Positions 36,061 through 45,264 of a DNA stretch of 64,000 nucleotides are shown piece after piece. The position numbers were made by a program, and so were the translations under genes. The notes under the pieces were generated by a model. It was given only the letters and a program-made list of their open reading frames with translations. It did not search any database and was not told where the DNA came from. The stretch is from Embleya hyalina (GTDB lineage: Bacteria > Actinomycetota > Actinomycetes > Streptomycetales > Streptomycetaceae), in assembly GCF_003967355.1 (NCBI RefSeq), contig NZ_BIFH01000048.1, forward strand, positions 1 through 64,000. Direction: 5' to 3'. The first letter of the stretch is position 1. Each line of letters begins with the position of its first letter.

Positions 36061-36411
36061 ATGAACGTGCTCTATTGGACCGCGATGTTGTTTCTGTTCC
36101 TGGCCGAGTTGGCCGCCATCGCGGCCACCGCCTTCTGGGGGTTCACGCTCGCCGCCGGTTGGCCGGTGCGGATCCTGGTCGGACTGGCCGCGCCGACCGT
36201 GATGATCCTCCTCTGGGGTCGGTTCGCGGCCGCCAACAACGCCGATGCGCTGACCGGCCTTCCGCGCGTGTTGTTCGAGATCGCCTGGTGGGGCGCGGGC
36301 ATCGTCGCGTTCGTCGCGGCGGGCCTGCTCCCCGGCGCGATCGGCGTCGCCGTCGCCCGCGTCACCGGCCTCGGCGCCCAGCGGAGCAGGACCCACGCGG
36401 CACGCCGTTAG
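36061..36411 (+). CDS. YrdB/DUF2568-like small membrane protein
   Basis: 116 residues with four hydrophobic helices (about 3-28, 31-50, 67-92 plus a weaker one). The WTAMLFLFLAELAAI opening and the ILLWGRFAAANNADAL stretch match the YrdB-like DUF2568 family, of unknown function. The ATG at 36061 follows a good ribosome binding site and a strong operator-flanked promoter, so its expression is probably switched by a repressor encoded elsewhere. It overlaps the convergent phosphotransferase by 4 bases. Confidence 0.82.
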   Translation: MNVLYWTAMLFLFLAELAAIAATAFWGFTLAAGWPVRILVGLAAPTVMILLWGRFAAANNADALTGLPRVLFEIAWWGAGIVAFVAAGLLPGAIGVAVARVTGLGAQRSRTHAARR

Positions 36412-37439
36412 GCCCGGGTCGGACCGCCCCGTCCGGCGCCTCGGGCCAGGCGCCGGTGGAGCCAGTTCAGGGCGCCGTGGGCCTGAGCGCGTTGGAACGG
36501 GCGCAGGGTCGGGAGGCCGTCCGGGGCCGGCCGCAGCGAGTTCGCGGCGAAGAATCCGGCGGCGGCGGCCAGCACGGCGGTGACCCGGTCCGGGTCCACC
36601 CCCCGGCGGGCCAGATGGGCCTCGATCGAGTCGATGGCGGCGTCGCCGTTGTGCATGATCACGCTCGGCGCCATCAGGACCACGTCGATCCAGGACGCCC
36701 CGCGCACGGCCCACGGCCAGTCGACGAACACGACCCGGTCCGGGGTCAACAGGATGTTGTCCGCACGCAGGTCGCCGTGCACGAGCGCGGTGCCCTCGGC
36801 GGCGGTCGGCCAATACGCCTCGTGCGCGGCGATCCGGTCGACGTTGGCGCACGTCCACGCGCCGAACGGCTCGGGGTCGAAGCCGCGTCGCCACGCCCCG
36901 AAGGTGACGCCGAGCGCCTCGGCGACGGTGGGCACCTCGATCGGGGACGGGTCCAGGACGGCGGCCAGGTCGGCGCAGGCGGCCAGGACCCGGGTCAGGT
37001 CCTCCGGGTGCCAGGGCTGCGCCGGTGTGTGGCCGTCGACGTCCTCGAAGGCCAGTGCCACCCAGCCGTCGAGGTCGACCTCGGCGAGCAGGCGCGGCAC
37101 GGGGGCGGCGGCCGGGAGGGCGGCGGCGATCCGGGCCTCGGCCCGGTGCAGGGCGGGCGAGTCGGAGTTCGCCTCGGCACCGACGGCCTTGACGAACGCC
37201 CGCCGGCCGTCCGCGAGTTCGACCCGGGCGGCGATGCCGGGCGAGAATCCGCCGATCTGGGTGACGGCCCGCACGACCGGAGCGCCGAGCCGCTCCTCGA
37301 CGGCCGCGCGCAGTCCCGCCGGCGCGGCCTCCCACGGCACGCGCACCCCGGAGGCGACGGGCGCGGCCTCGGACATCCCGGGCGCGCCCGCCCCGGGCGA
37401 CGTCGTACCGGCCCGCGCCGCGCTGCTCTCGCTGGTCAT
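36408..37439 (-). CDS. Aminoglycoside phosphotransferase-family kinase
   Basis: 343 residues with the APH fold: FVKAV for the ATP-site Lys, HGDLRADNILL near 220 (catalytic Asp and Asn), and VFVDWPWA near 237 (metal-binding Asp). The family phosphorylates antibiotics or small metabolites; nothing here singles out an aminoglycoside. The first ~35 residues are Ala/Pro/Ser-rich, and an internal ATG (MSEAAPVASG) is an alternative start. Confidence 0.85.
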   Translation of the reverse strand: MTSESSAARAGTTSPGAGAPGMSEAAPVASGVRVPWEAAPAGLRAAVEERLGAPVVRAVTQIGGFSPGIAARVELADGRRAFVKAVGAEANSDSPALHRAEARIAAALPAAAPVPRLLAEVDLDGWVALAFEDVDGHTPAQPWHPEDLTRVLAACADLAAVLDPSPIEVPTVAEALGVTFGAWRRGFDPEPFGAWTCANVDRIAAHEAYWPTAAEGTALVHGDLRADNILLTPDRVVFVDWPWAVRGASWIDVVLMAPSVIMHNGDAAIDSIEAHLARRGVDPDRVTAVLAAAAGFFAANSLRPAPDGLPTLRPFQRAQAHGALNWLHRRLARGAGRGGPTRA

Positions 37440-37687
37440 CGGGCCAGGATTTCCGTCCGGCCGCGCCCGGGCAACTCGTTATCCGTACCCGTGCCGCGAC
37501 CGGAATCGACGGCCCGGGTCCACGGCGGGCCCGATCCGTGTCGTTCCGCGCCCGGATCCGCGCCGGCGGTTCCGCCGTTACCGTTCCGTCCAACTTCGGC
37601 CATGTGGTGTCCACCTGGCGCACCGTGGGCCGCCGCTACCGTGACGGCCATGATCCGCATAACTGTTTCCCACCCCGGAGTCGTCCG

Positions 37688-38527
37688 GTGATCGGTTGGT
37701 TCGAAGCCGTCGTACTCGGCTTGGTCCAGGGGCTCACCGAGTTCCTGCCGATCTCCTCCAGCGCGCATCTGCGCATCGTGTCGGCGTTCGCCGGCTGGGA
37801 GGACCCGGGTTCGGCGTTCACCGCCGTGACCCAGATCGGGACGGAAAGCGCCGTCCTGATCTACTTTCGCAAGGACATCGGCAACATCGTCGGCACGTGG
37901 GTGAAGTCCCTGTACACGCCGTCGTTGCGCGGCGAACTCGACGCGCGCATGGGCTGGTACATCATCGTCGGCACGTTGCCCATCGGCGTACTCGGCCTGA
38001 TCTTCCAGGACACGATCGAGACCACGTTCCGCGATCTGCGGCTGATCGGCACCACGCTGATCGTGTTCGGTCTGATCCTGCTGGTCGCGGACCGGATGGC
38101 GCTGAACAACCGGGGCATGGAGAAGCTCAACGGCAAGGAGTCGCTGATCTACGGCTTCGCCCAGTCGCTGGCGCTGATCCCCGGCGTCTCCCGCTCGGGC
38201 GGCACGGTCACGGCGGGCCTGCTGATGGGGTACCGCCGCGAGGTCGCCGCGCGCTACTCGTTCCTGCTGGCCATCCCGGCGGTACTGGCCTCCGGCGGCC
38301 TCGAGTTGTTCAAGATCGGCGAGGGACCGGCGCCGGCGTGGGGGCCGACGATCGTGGCCACGCTCGTGGCGTTCGTGGTCGGCTACGCGGCGATCGCCTG
38401 GTTCCTGAAGTTCATCAGCACGCACAGCTTCACCGTGTTCGTCGCGTACCGCGTCGTCCTGGGCCTGGTCGTGCTCGGCCTGGTGATCTTCGGCGCCCTC
38501 GAGCCGACGGCGGGCGCCACGAAGTAG
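37688..38527 (+). CDS. uppP: Undecaprenyl-diphosphatase
   Basis: Membrane enzyme that recycles undecaprenyl diphosphate for peptidoglycan synthesis and gives bacitracin tolerance. 279 residues, eight or so helices. Both signature motifs are present: GLTEFLPISSSAHL near 15-28 and PGVSRSGGT near 162-170, containing the catalytic Glu, Ser and Arg residues. The GTG start at 37688 follows GGAG by 8 bases. Confidence 0.95.
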   Translation: MIGWFEAVVLGLVQGLTEFLPISSSAHLRIVSAFAGWEDPGSAFTAVTQIGTESAVLIYFRKDIGNIVGTWVKSLYTPSLRGELDARMGWYIIVGTLPIGVLGLIFQDTIETTFRDLRLIGTTLIVFGLILLVADRMALNNRGMEKLNGKESLIYGFAQSLALIPGVSRSGGTVTAGLLMGYRREVAARYSFLLAIPAVLASGGLELFKIGEGPAPAWGPTIVATLVAFVVGYAAIAWFLKFISTHSFTVFVAYRVVLGLVVLGLVIFGALEPTAGATK

Positions 38528-38657
38528 GTCCGCGCCGATCCGGAGAGCCGTTCGGCTCCGCCGTGTCCGTCCGTACGCCGGCATCGAACATCGTGTTCGA
38601 ACGCCACCGTCGTACACCGCGCGCACGGCGAGGCCGAACGGGCCGCCGCCGCTCGGG

Positions 38658-39443
38658 TCACTCGTCCCCGAGCATCGCGAACACGAAGGCCAGCCGCCGG
38701 TCGACCCACGGCGCCAGGATCCGGACCGGCTGCCCACGCCCGTCCGTCGTCATCACCAGGTCGCCGGCCGCCTTCCAGGCGAGTACGCGCGGGCGCACCG
38801 CACCGATCGAGCCGTCGGGGCCGCCGAGCACCGTGTCGAAGGTCAGGCTCAGCGCGGTGTCCGCCGTGTGGGCGGCCAGACGACGCGGATCGGTCGTCGC
38901 GAAGAGGTTGCGGCCGACGATCTCGGGCCGGCCGGGCTGGTCGATCCGCCAGGTGTGCTTGAGCGGTCGCCGGGTCGGCGGAATCCGGCGGATGGTGCCG
39001 ACGGGTTCGCCGTCGGCGGCGCGGACCCGGTCGTGCCGTACGTCGTCGATCGTCTCGGCGGGGTCCACCGTGCAGAGCAGGTCGCCGTCGGGGAGGTACA
39101 ACGAGCGGCTGTCGTTCCCGGCGAGCGCACACGGGGTGAAGAAGTCCCCCGGGCCACCACCGCGCAGGATGCGCACGCCGAGCCCGGAGCCGGCCGCGCC
39201 GGCCGCGTGCTTTTTCGAACCTTCGCTCGACAACGGGCCGTAGCGGAACGCGGTGACGCGCTGCCAGTCGGGCGCGTCGGGGTCGAACCCGGCAGCCGGG
39301 TCCGGCTCCGAGGTGGGACCCGAGTCGGGGTCGCGCCCCGGATCGCCCGTCGCGACGGGATCCTCCGAGCCCGGCACCGATGCCGTGTCCACCCCGGACG
39401 TCGGCTCCGCCTCGCCCCGTCCCCCGCGCCGCCCGAACACCAT
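38658..39443 (-). CDS. Hypothetical protein, possible LURP/scramblase-like fold
   Basis: 261 residues. The N-terminal ~60 are acidic low complexity (Pro/Asp/Gly/Ser). The rest has a beta-rich pattern: LYLPDGDLLCTVDPAE, EPVGTIRRIPPTRRPLKHTWRI and VRPRVLAWKAAGDLVMTT, which resembles Tubby/LURP-one or scramblase-related proteins. This is a pattern-based guess. ATG 39443 is chosen since GAGGAGG lies about 11 bases upstream; GTG 39467 is possible. Downstream of the HATPase gene by 96 bases, same strand. Confidence 0.6.
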   Translation of the reverse strand: MVFGRRGGRGEAEPTSGVDTASVPGSEDPVATGDPGRDPDSGPTSEPDPAAGFDPDAPDWQRVTAFRYGPLSSEGSKKHAAGAAGSGLGVRILRGGGPGDFFTPCALAGNDSRSLYLPDGDLLCTVDPAETIDDVRHDRVRAADGEPVGTIRRIPPTRRPLKHTWRIDQPGRPEIVGRNLFATTDPRRLAAHTADTALSLTFDTVLGGPDGSIGAVRPRVLAWKAAGDLVMTTDGRGQPVRILAPWVDRRLAFVFAMLGDE

Positions 39444-39539
39444 CCGACCCCGGTCCTCCTCCGTCACGACACGTCGACCCGCGCGCCGGTCGCATCGTCG
39501 TACGACCGGACCACACGCGCTCGACCGTATCGGGCGGGC

Positions 39540-40019
39540 TCAGACCGCCTCGAAGTCGTCCCCCGCGTCGTCGCCGAGGTCGTCCTCGAAGTCCGCGCCG
39601 TACTCGTCGCCGTAGTCCTCGCCGAAGTCCTCCTCGAACCCGGCGCACACCGCCTTGCGGCCGCCGCTGCGCAACTCGACCCGGAAGCGCTGGGTCAACG
39701 CGGCGACCACGAGCAGGCCGCGGCCGGTCTCGGCGTCTTCCAACACCTCCACGGGGGACGGCAGCGAACACGGCAGGTGATCCAACACCTCGACCCACAA
39801 CATCCGGCCGTGCAGCGACGCGGACACCTCGTAGTCGCCGTAGTCGCCGGCGTGCTCGACGGCGTTCGAGGCCAGTTCGGAGGTGACCCGGACCGGATCG
39901 TCGGACTCGAACCCGACCCGCTCGCAAAAGCGCCGCACGTGGGCGCGCGCGGCGGAGACGGTCTGCGGTTTCGACACGAGCCGTACGGTCGAACGTGTCC
40001 TGGACACGGTGGTGGCCAC
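39540..40019 (-). CDS. ATP-binding anti-sigma-type regulatory kinase (HATPase) with acidic tail
   Basis: 159 residues. The single GHKL-type ATPase domain has the N-box ELASNAVEHAG, and the G-box AETGRGLLVVAAL, as in RsbW/SpoIIAB-like proteins abundant in actinomycetes, which sequester sigma factors or phosphorylate anti-sigma antagonists. The last ~35 residues are almost all Asp, Glu, Gly, Phe and Tyr (GFEEDFGEDYGDEYG). GTG 40019 follows GGAGGGGGAGAC. No antagonist or sigma gene is adjacent. Confidence 0.85.
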   Translation of the reverse strand: MATTVSRTRSTVRLVSKPQTVSAARAHVRRFCERVGFESDDPVRVTSELASNAVEHAGDYGDYEVSASLHGRMLWVEVLDHLPCSLPSPVEVLEDAETGRGLLVVAALTQRFRVELRSGGRKAVCAGFEEDFGEDYGDEYGADFEDDLGDDAGDDFEAV

Positions 40020-40428
40020 GTCTCCCCCTCCAGTCGGTCGGGCTGCTGAGAGCACCGTGATCGAATACTTCCTGGAAACGGGCCCGAACTGCGATTTTCG
40101 GTCACCGATCGACCGCGATCTGGTAGAACCGCGGCAAGATCGGTGGGCTACTTGGAAGTTACCGAATCCGAGGCCCTTCCGGGCGGATCGTTTGGCAAAG
40201 AAAACCGCGCGTCGGATCGCACACCCCACGCCCGGTTCACCAACCGGCCATCACACCCCGGGAGTTCGTCGAAATCCCAGGTCAGCCTACCGAGCCGGGG
40301 GCGGTGGGTGCGGCCGAACGCGGGACAACACGCGCGGAGCGAACACCGGATCCGCGTCGCCGAACGACCCGACCCCCACCGGGGATCGGGTCGTTCGGCG
40401 ACGGCGGCGCGGGTTCGACGGGCCGGGC
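40020..40428. other. Spacer with terminator, otherwise featureless
   Basis: About 400 bases between the lipoprotein gene end and the HATPase start, both on the minus strand. The part at 40355-40402 is a strong hairpin (listed). The remaining 300 bases must contain the HATPase promoter; I see no clear consensus pair. The sequence around 40165-40215 is AT-richer than its surroundings. No gene supported. Confidence 0.45.
40355..40402 (-). terminator. Strong hairpin terminator
   Basis: Arms GTCGCCGAACGACCCGA (40356-40372) and TCGGGTCGTTCGGCGAC (40386-40402) pair perfectly over 17 bases, with extra C/G pairing in the loop. It lies 26 bases past the lipoprotein stop and should end the TPR-lipoprotein transcript; the symmetry makes it usable in both directions. 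Confidence 0.7.
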
Positions 40429-41070
40429 TCAGAAGCGGATCGAGCGCTCGATCGACTCGATGTCGCGGAAGCGCTCGGTCGCGGCGCTCGGCGCCGAGGA
40501 CAACATGTAGATCGGCACCGCACCGGTGTCGATCACGGTGACCCGGAGCCGGAACGGCGCCACGTTGCGGTCCTCGGGGGTGCTCTCGATGTCCATCAGC
40601 CACGCGTTGCGCCCGTCGAGGCGGGCCGCCTCGCTGGAGCGCACCACGTCCTGCGCCTTGGCCGGGTAGATCAGTTCGAGTTGGGCCCGGCCGATGGTCT
40701 CCGCCAGCTCCGGCATCGACCGCGGCTTGGCCGTCACGTACGCCTTGGTGTCGACCACGCCGACCATGAACGTGCCGAGCGGGTTGTTCGGGTCGGGCGT
40801 GGGCTTGGCCGCGGGGTCGGTCGCCTTGGGGTCGACGGTGGAGGCGACGGAGGAGTACAGGCCGACGATCGGGTCCGGCGGCTTGGCGTACCACCCCTGG
40901 GGCAGCACGTACGACACGTGCGCCTTCTCGTCGCGGATCTCGCCGGGCCGAACCGAGTGCGTGGCCGCGGGGGGCGCCGACTCGCCGCCGCCGGCGTTGT
41001 CGTCGCCCGGTCCGCACGCACCGACCGCGATCAGCGCGGCCAGCGTCGCTCCGAGGGCCGCGCGCCTCAT
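40429..41070 (-). CDS. Putative lipoprotein
   Basis: 213 residues. The signal MRRAALGATLAALIAVGAC has a lipobox ending at Cys19. The mature part is soluble with a beta-rich pattern (ISYVLPQGWYAKPP-like, GRNAWLMDIESTPEDRN, VIDTGAVPIYMLSSAP), reminiscent of actinobacterial surface lipoproteins of the LppX/LpqN type, though I cannot assign one. The ATG overlaps the upstream TPR gene stop as ATGA, so the two proteins are co-translated. Confidence 0.8.
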   Translation of the reverse strand: MRRAALGATLAALIAVGACGPGDDNAGGGESAPPAATHSVRPGEIRDEKAHVSYVLPQGWYAKPPDPIVGLYSSVASTVDPKATDPAAKPTPDPNNPLGTFMVGVVDTKAYVTAKPRSMPELAETIGRAQLELIYPAKAQDVVRSSEAARLDGRNAWLMDIESTPEDRNVAPFRLRVTVIDTGAVPIYMLSSAPSAATERFRDIESIERSIRF

Positions 41071-41882
41071 CCCAGGACCTCCGCGTCGCCCCCGTCGACC
41101 TCCACGTCGCCCGCCTCGACCGCGGCCCGGTAGGCCGCCTCGACCTCGCTCGTGGCCGCGCCCTCCCGGTCGAGCAGGTGCGCGTACAGCAGGCGCGAAC
41201 CGGCCAGGTCGGCGTCGAGCGCGCGCCGGATGTGCTCCCGGGCGGCCTCGGTGCGGCCCGCGTCCAGTTCGGCGTCGCCGAGGTCGACCAGCGCGTCCTC
41301 CTGGCCCGCCTCGACCGCGCGGGTCAGCCAGGCGATGCCGTCGTCGACGGCGTCGCCGTTGAGCAGCAGCCGGCCGAGGTTGGCCATCGCGAACTCGTCG
41401 CCCGCCTCCGCCGCCGGGCGCAGCAGCGCCTCGGCCTCCGCGGCCCGGTCGAGGTCCTGGAGGAAGGCCGCGAAGTCGTTCGGCGCGTCGGGATCGCCGG
41501 TCTCGATCGCCGACACGTACCAGCGCTCGGCCGCCGCCGGCTCGTCCAGCGCGTCGGCCAGCAGGTTGGCGATCGGCAGCGCCCAGCGCGTCTCGCCCAG
41601 CCGGTGCCGGTCGATCAGCAGATCGACCGCGGCCTCCGCTCGACCGGTGACCTCCAACAACTCGCTCAGCGCGTCCGCGGCCTCCGTGTCGCCCTCCGCC
41701 AGCGCCTGGCGCAGCACCGCCTCGGCGGTCTCGTCACCGCCCGCGAACATCAGTTCGCCGGCCCTGCGCCGGGCTTCGGGCGCGCCGGCGTCGGCGGCCG
41801 CCAGGTAGAGCTCGACGGCGACGTCCATGCGTCCCTCGCGCACTGCTCGGTCGGCCTGGGCGAGGTGGTTCGTGCCGGACAT
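41067..41882 (-). CDS. TPR/Sel1-like repeat protein
   Basis: 271 residues, all-helical, with about seven degenerate TPR/Sel1 repeats: for example AVELYLAAADAGAPEARRRA, ERWYVSAIETGDPDAPNDFA and EFAMANLGRLLLNGDAVDDG. It lacks a signal peptide, so it is cytoplasmic. Repeats of this kind are protein-binding scaffolds. Coupled by ATGA overlap to the lipoprotein gene. Upstream, the aldehyde dehydrogenase lies 142 bases away on the same strand. Confidence 0.8.
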   Translation of the reverse strand: MSGTNHLAQADRAVREGRMDVAVELYLAAADAGAPEARRRAGELMFAGGDETAEAVLRQALAEGDTEAADALSELLEVTGRAEAAVDLLIDRHRLGETRWALPIANLLADALDEPAAAERWYVSAIETGDPDAPNDFAAFLQDLDRAAEAEALLRPAAEAGDEFAMANLGRLLLNGDAVDDGIAWLTRAVEAGQEDALVDLGDAELDAGRTEAAREHIRRALDADLAGSRLLYAHLLDREGAATSEVEAAYRAAVEAGDVEVDGGDAEVLG

Positions 41883-42024
41883 GGTCCTGCTTTCGGATCG
41901 CGGGCGTAGGCCCACGAGCCTGCCACATCGCCGGGCTTCGGGCGTGGTCGGCACGGACGGCGCCGGCCGGAGTCGGCGCGCCCCGCGAGCCCGCGCCGCC
42001 GCCGGGAGGCGAGCGCGCCGGCGC

Positions 42025-43479
42025 TCAGAACGGATGCGGCGTGATCTCCCCCCGCATCGTCACCCACTGCGTCTCGGTGAACGCCTCCAGGTTGGCCTCG
42101 GGGCCGCCGAACCTGGCGCCCGTGCCCGATGCCGCCTGGCCGCCGAAGGGGGCGTTGGCCTCGTCGTTGACCGTCTGGTCGTTGATGTGCACCAGGCCGG
42201 TGGGGATCGCGTCGGCGACCCGCATCGCCTGCCCGACGTCGCCGAGGATGCCCAGCGAGAGCCCGTACTCGCTGTCCCGGGCCAGCGCGATCGCCTCCTC
42301 GACGGTGCCGAACGGGACGACCGGCGCCACCGGCCCGAACACCTCGTCGGTGTACGCGGGCATCGTCGGCCGCACGTCCGCCAGCACGGTCGGCCGATAG
42401 AACAACCCCTTGTACGTGCCGCCGGCGGCCAGGCGCGCGCCCGCGGCCACGCTGTCCCGGACCAGGCCGTCGATCCGGCGCAGTTGCCGCTCGTCGATGA
42501 TCGGGCCGAGCGCCACGTCCTCGGTCGCGGGGTCGCCGACCGGCAGGTGGTCGGCCTTCGCGGCCAGGGCCTCCACGTAGTCCGGGTACAGGCTCTCGTG
42601 GACGAGGTGGCGGCCGGTGGCCATGCAGATCTGGCCCTGGTGCAGGAAGGAACCCCAGGCGCCGGCCGCCGCGGCGCGGTCCGGGTCGGCGCCCGGGAGC
42701 ACGATCAGCGCGTTGTTGCCGCCCAGTTCCAGGTGGGCGCGCTTGAGCAGGCGTCCGCAGGTCTCGCCGATCCGGCGGCCGGCGGCGGTGGATCCGGTGA
42801 ACGAGACGATCCGGACCTCGGGTGCGGACACCAGGGCCGCGCCGGTGTCGGCCCCGCCGGGCACCAGGTGCAGCACGCCGGCGGGCAGGCCGGCCTCCTC
42901 CAGGATCCGGGCGAGCACCACGCCGCCGCCGATCGCCGTGCGCGGGTCCGGCTTGAGCAGGACGGCGTTGCCGAGGGCGAGCGCGGGCGCGACGGAGCGG
43001 ATGGAGAGGATCAGCGGATAGTTGAACGGCGCGATCACGCCGACCACGCCCGCCGGGCGGCGACGGGCCAGGCTCCAGCGCGGCTGGGCCGACGGGAGCA
43101 CCAGGCCATGCGGATGCGCCGCGAGCGCCGACGCCTCGAAGCACTCGGCCGCGGCGAAGCCCACCTCGACGGACGCCTTGGCCGGGACCGATCCGGACTC
43201 GCGGACCAGCAGGTCCCGGATCTCCTCGGCGTGCCGCTCGAACAGCAGTCCCGCGCGGCGCAGTACTGCGGCGCGCTCGTCGTACGGCCGGGCCGCCCAG
43301 TCGCCCTGCGCCGCCGCGGCGGCGGTCGCCGCGCGGGCGACGTCGGCGGGATCGGCCGCGCCGACCACACCCAGCACGCTCCCGGTCGCGGGCTCGACCG
43401 CCTCGTACGTCCCGCCGGCCCCGGACGTCCACCGCCCGTCGAAGATCTTCCCGGTCCAAGTGCCGTCGGCAAGCAACAT
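42025..43479 (-). CDS. NAD(P)-dependent aldehyde dehydrogenase (benzaldehyde dehydrogenase-like)
   Basis: 484 residues, classic ALDH. NAD-binding and folding stretches include VIAPFNYPLILS and FTGSTAAGRRIGE. The general-base Glu is in ELGGNN near 250 and the catalytic Cys in GQICMATGR near 283. The C-terminus PFGGQAASGTGARFG is typical of the XylC/benzaldehyde dehydrogenase subgroup, so an aromatic aldehyde is a plausible substrate. ATG 43479 follows AGGAGG. Confidence 0.9.
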   Translation of the reverse strand: MLLADGTWTGKIFDGRWTSGAGGTYEAVEPATGSVLGVVGAADPADVARAATAAAAAQGDWAARPYDERAAVLRRAGLLFERHAEEIRDLLVRESGSVPAKASVEVGFAAAECFEASALAAHPHGLVLPSAQPRWSLARRRPAGVVGVIAPFNYPLILSIRSVAPALALGNAVLLKPDPRTAIGGGVVLARILEEAGLPAGVLHLVPGGADTGAALVSAPEVRIVSFTGSTAAGRRIGETCGRLLKRAHLELGGNNALIVLPGADPDRAAAAGAWGSFLHQGQICMATGRHLVHESLYPDYVEALAAKADHLPVGDPATEDVALGPIIDERQLRRIDGLVRDSVAAGARLAAGGTYKGLFYRPTVLADVRPTMPAYTDEVFGPVAPVVPFGTVEEAIALARDSEYGLSLGILGDVGQAMRVADAIPTGLVHINDQTVNDEANAPFGGQAASGTGARFGGPEANLEAFTETQWVTMRGEITPHPF

Positions 43480-43639
43480 GCGGCGTCCTCCTAGGCGATC
43501 GGCCGCGCGGGTCGCGGCGGACCTGCTCGAAACCTCGACGTGCCCGATACGCCCGGATGTTGCTACGGATTCCACACCCCCGAGCCGATTCCTTCCACTC
43601 ACCGGAAGCGTGGAGGTGCCGATGTGATGGGGTGTCCCC

Positions 43640-44446
43640 ATGACCGCCGCGACCTCGCCCGTGATCTCCCTCGGCTTCCGCACCGACCTGATGCTGCTCA
43701 CCCTCCAGGGCAGCCGAGTCGAGGAGCGGGACGGCTACCGGGTCGTCCGCACGCCCGCCAACCCCACCTTCCATTGGGGCAACTTCCTTCTCCTGCCCGC
43801 TCCCCCGGCCCCCGGCGACGCGGCCCGCCGGGTGGACACCTTCCGCCGCGAGTTCCCCGACGCGGACCACGTGGCCCTCGGCGTCGACGGCACGGACGGC
43901 GCCACCGGCGACCCGGCCGACCTCGCCGCCGCCGGACTGCACGTCGAGCGCGGCACGGTCCTGACCGCCGCGTCCCTGCGCCCGCCGGCCCGGCCCAACC
44001 CCACCGCGACCTACCGCGTCGCCGACACCGACGACGACTGGGCCCAGGCGCTCGCGCTCAACGAGGCGGGCAACACGGACTTCGAGCCCACCGCCTACCG
44101 CGAGTTCGCCGCCCGCCGCCTGGCCGGCTTCCGCGCGCTACAGGAACGCGGCCACGGCGCCTGGTTCGGCGCCTTCGAGGACGACCGGCTCCGCGCCGGC
44201 CTCGGCCTGTTCACCGACGGCCGAGGTCTGGCCCGCTACCAGACCGTCGGCACCCACCCGAACCACCGCAACCGAGGTCTGGCCTCCGGCCTGGTACACG
44301 CCGCCGCCCAACACGCCGCGACACACTGGTCCGTGACCACCCTGGTCATCGTCGCCGACCCGGACTACGTGGCGATCGACCTCTACCGCCGCCTGGGCTT
44401 CACCGACACGGAAACCCAAATCCAACTCCAAACCGTCCCCGCCTGA
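43640..44446 (+). CDS. GNAT-family N-acetyltransferase
   Basis: 268 residues. The C-terminal half (about 125-265) is a GNAT domain: acetyl-CoA loop VGTHPNHRNRGLASGLVHAA (RNRGLA), and the closing DLYRRLGFTDTETQ. The N-terminal half is a degenerate second GNAT-like region, as in some two-domain family members. Acceptor unknown. Convergent with encapsulin. Confidence 0.85.
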   Translation: MTAATSPVISLGFRTDLMLLTLQGSRVEERDGYRVVRTPANPTFHWGNFLLLPAPPAPGDAARRVDTFRREFPDADHVALGVDGTDGATGDPADLAAAGLHVERGTVLTAASLRPPARPNPTATYRVADTDDDWAQALALNEAGNTDFEPTAYREFAARRLAGFRALQERGHGAWFGAFEDDRLRAGLGLFTDGRGLARYQTVGTHPNHRNRGLASGLVHAAAQHAATHWSVTTLVIVADPDYVAIDLYRRLGFTDTETQIQLQTVPA

Positions 44447-44463
44447 CCCCGCCGGGCGTTCCG

Positions 44464-45264
44464 CTACGGGCGGGCGAAGGCGATGGCGGCCTCGCCGGTG
44501 TGCATCAGGAAGGTCAGGGTTTCCTGGAAGTAGAGGTGGATGCCCGCGTCGTCGTGGGACTGGTAGCCGATGGACAGGTCCTGGCCCAGGCGCAGTTCGT
44601 AGTCGCCGCCTCGGGTGGACAGGACGAACGCGCCGTCGATGGCGGGGGCCCAGATCGGCTCGCCGGCCAGGATTCGGGTCAGGTGTTGGCGGATCGGGTA
44701 GCCGTGGTCGGCCGCCTCGTTGACCGCGGTGTACGCCTCCGGGCCGAGCACCAGGTGGTACGGGCCGTTCACGCCGGCCAGGCGCAGTTCGGTCAGCGCC
44801 CGGCTGACCGCGTCCGGATAGTCGCGGGCGTCGGTCGGGAGCGACACCGGCACGTTCGTGGACGCCCGGCGGATGCCCTCGATCGACGCCGCCGGGTAGC
44901 CCTCGAAGATCAGCCGGTCCTCGGCGAACGCCGTCTTGCGCGCCGCGTCCTTGACCGGCTGCCAGTCCGCGTCCGCGGCACCGCGCTCGACCGCGTCGAC
45001 GGCGCTGCGGGCCACGGTGAACGGCACGCGCAGTTCGATCAGCGGGCGGAACCGGCGGCTGCGGGCCAGGACGCCGTCGGCGGGCGGCTCCAGGTCGGTC
45101 AGGTGGCCGGTCCCCACGCCGGCCGCCGCGCTGCCGTCCGGCCCGGTCACGTCGACGACGCGCCGGCCCGCGACGTGCTGCTTGAACGTACGCCTGGCCT
45201 CGTCCTCGAGGTCGGCCCACGCGGCGTCGGAGATCGGGGCGAGTTCGCGGTGGAGGTTGTTCAT
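44464..45264 (-). CDS. Family 1 encapsulin nanocompartment shell protein
   Basis: 266 residues, the standard length for the HK97-fold T=1 shell. Diagnostic stretches are MNNLHRELAPISDAAW, DLEDEARRTFKQHVAGRRVV, FEGYPAASIEGIRRAS and the C-terminal YFQETLTFLMHTGEAAI. It self-assembles into protein cages that enclose cargo enzymes carrying a loading peptide. The ATG at 45264 overlaps the DyP stop as ATGA, coupling shell to cargo translation. Confidence 0.96.
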   Translation of the reverse strand: MNNLHRELAPISDAAWADLEDEARRTFKQHVAGRRVVDVTGPDGSAAAGVGTGHLTDLEPPADGVLARSRRFRPLIELRVPFTVARSAVDAVERGAADADWQPVKDAARKTAFAEDRLIFEGYPAASIEGIRRASTNVPVSLPTDARDYPDAVSRALTELRLAGVNGPYHLVLGPEAYTAVNEAADHGYPIRQHLTRILAGEPIWAPAIDGAFVLSTRGGDYELRLGQDLSIGYQSHDDAGIHLYFQETLTFLMHTGEAAIAFARP

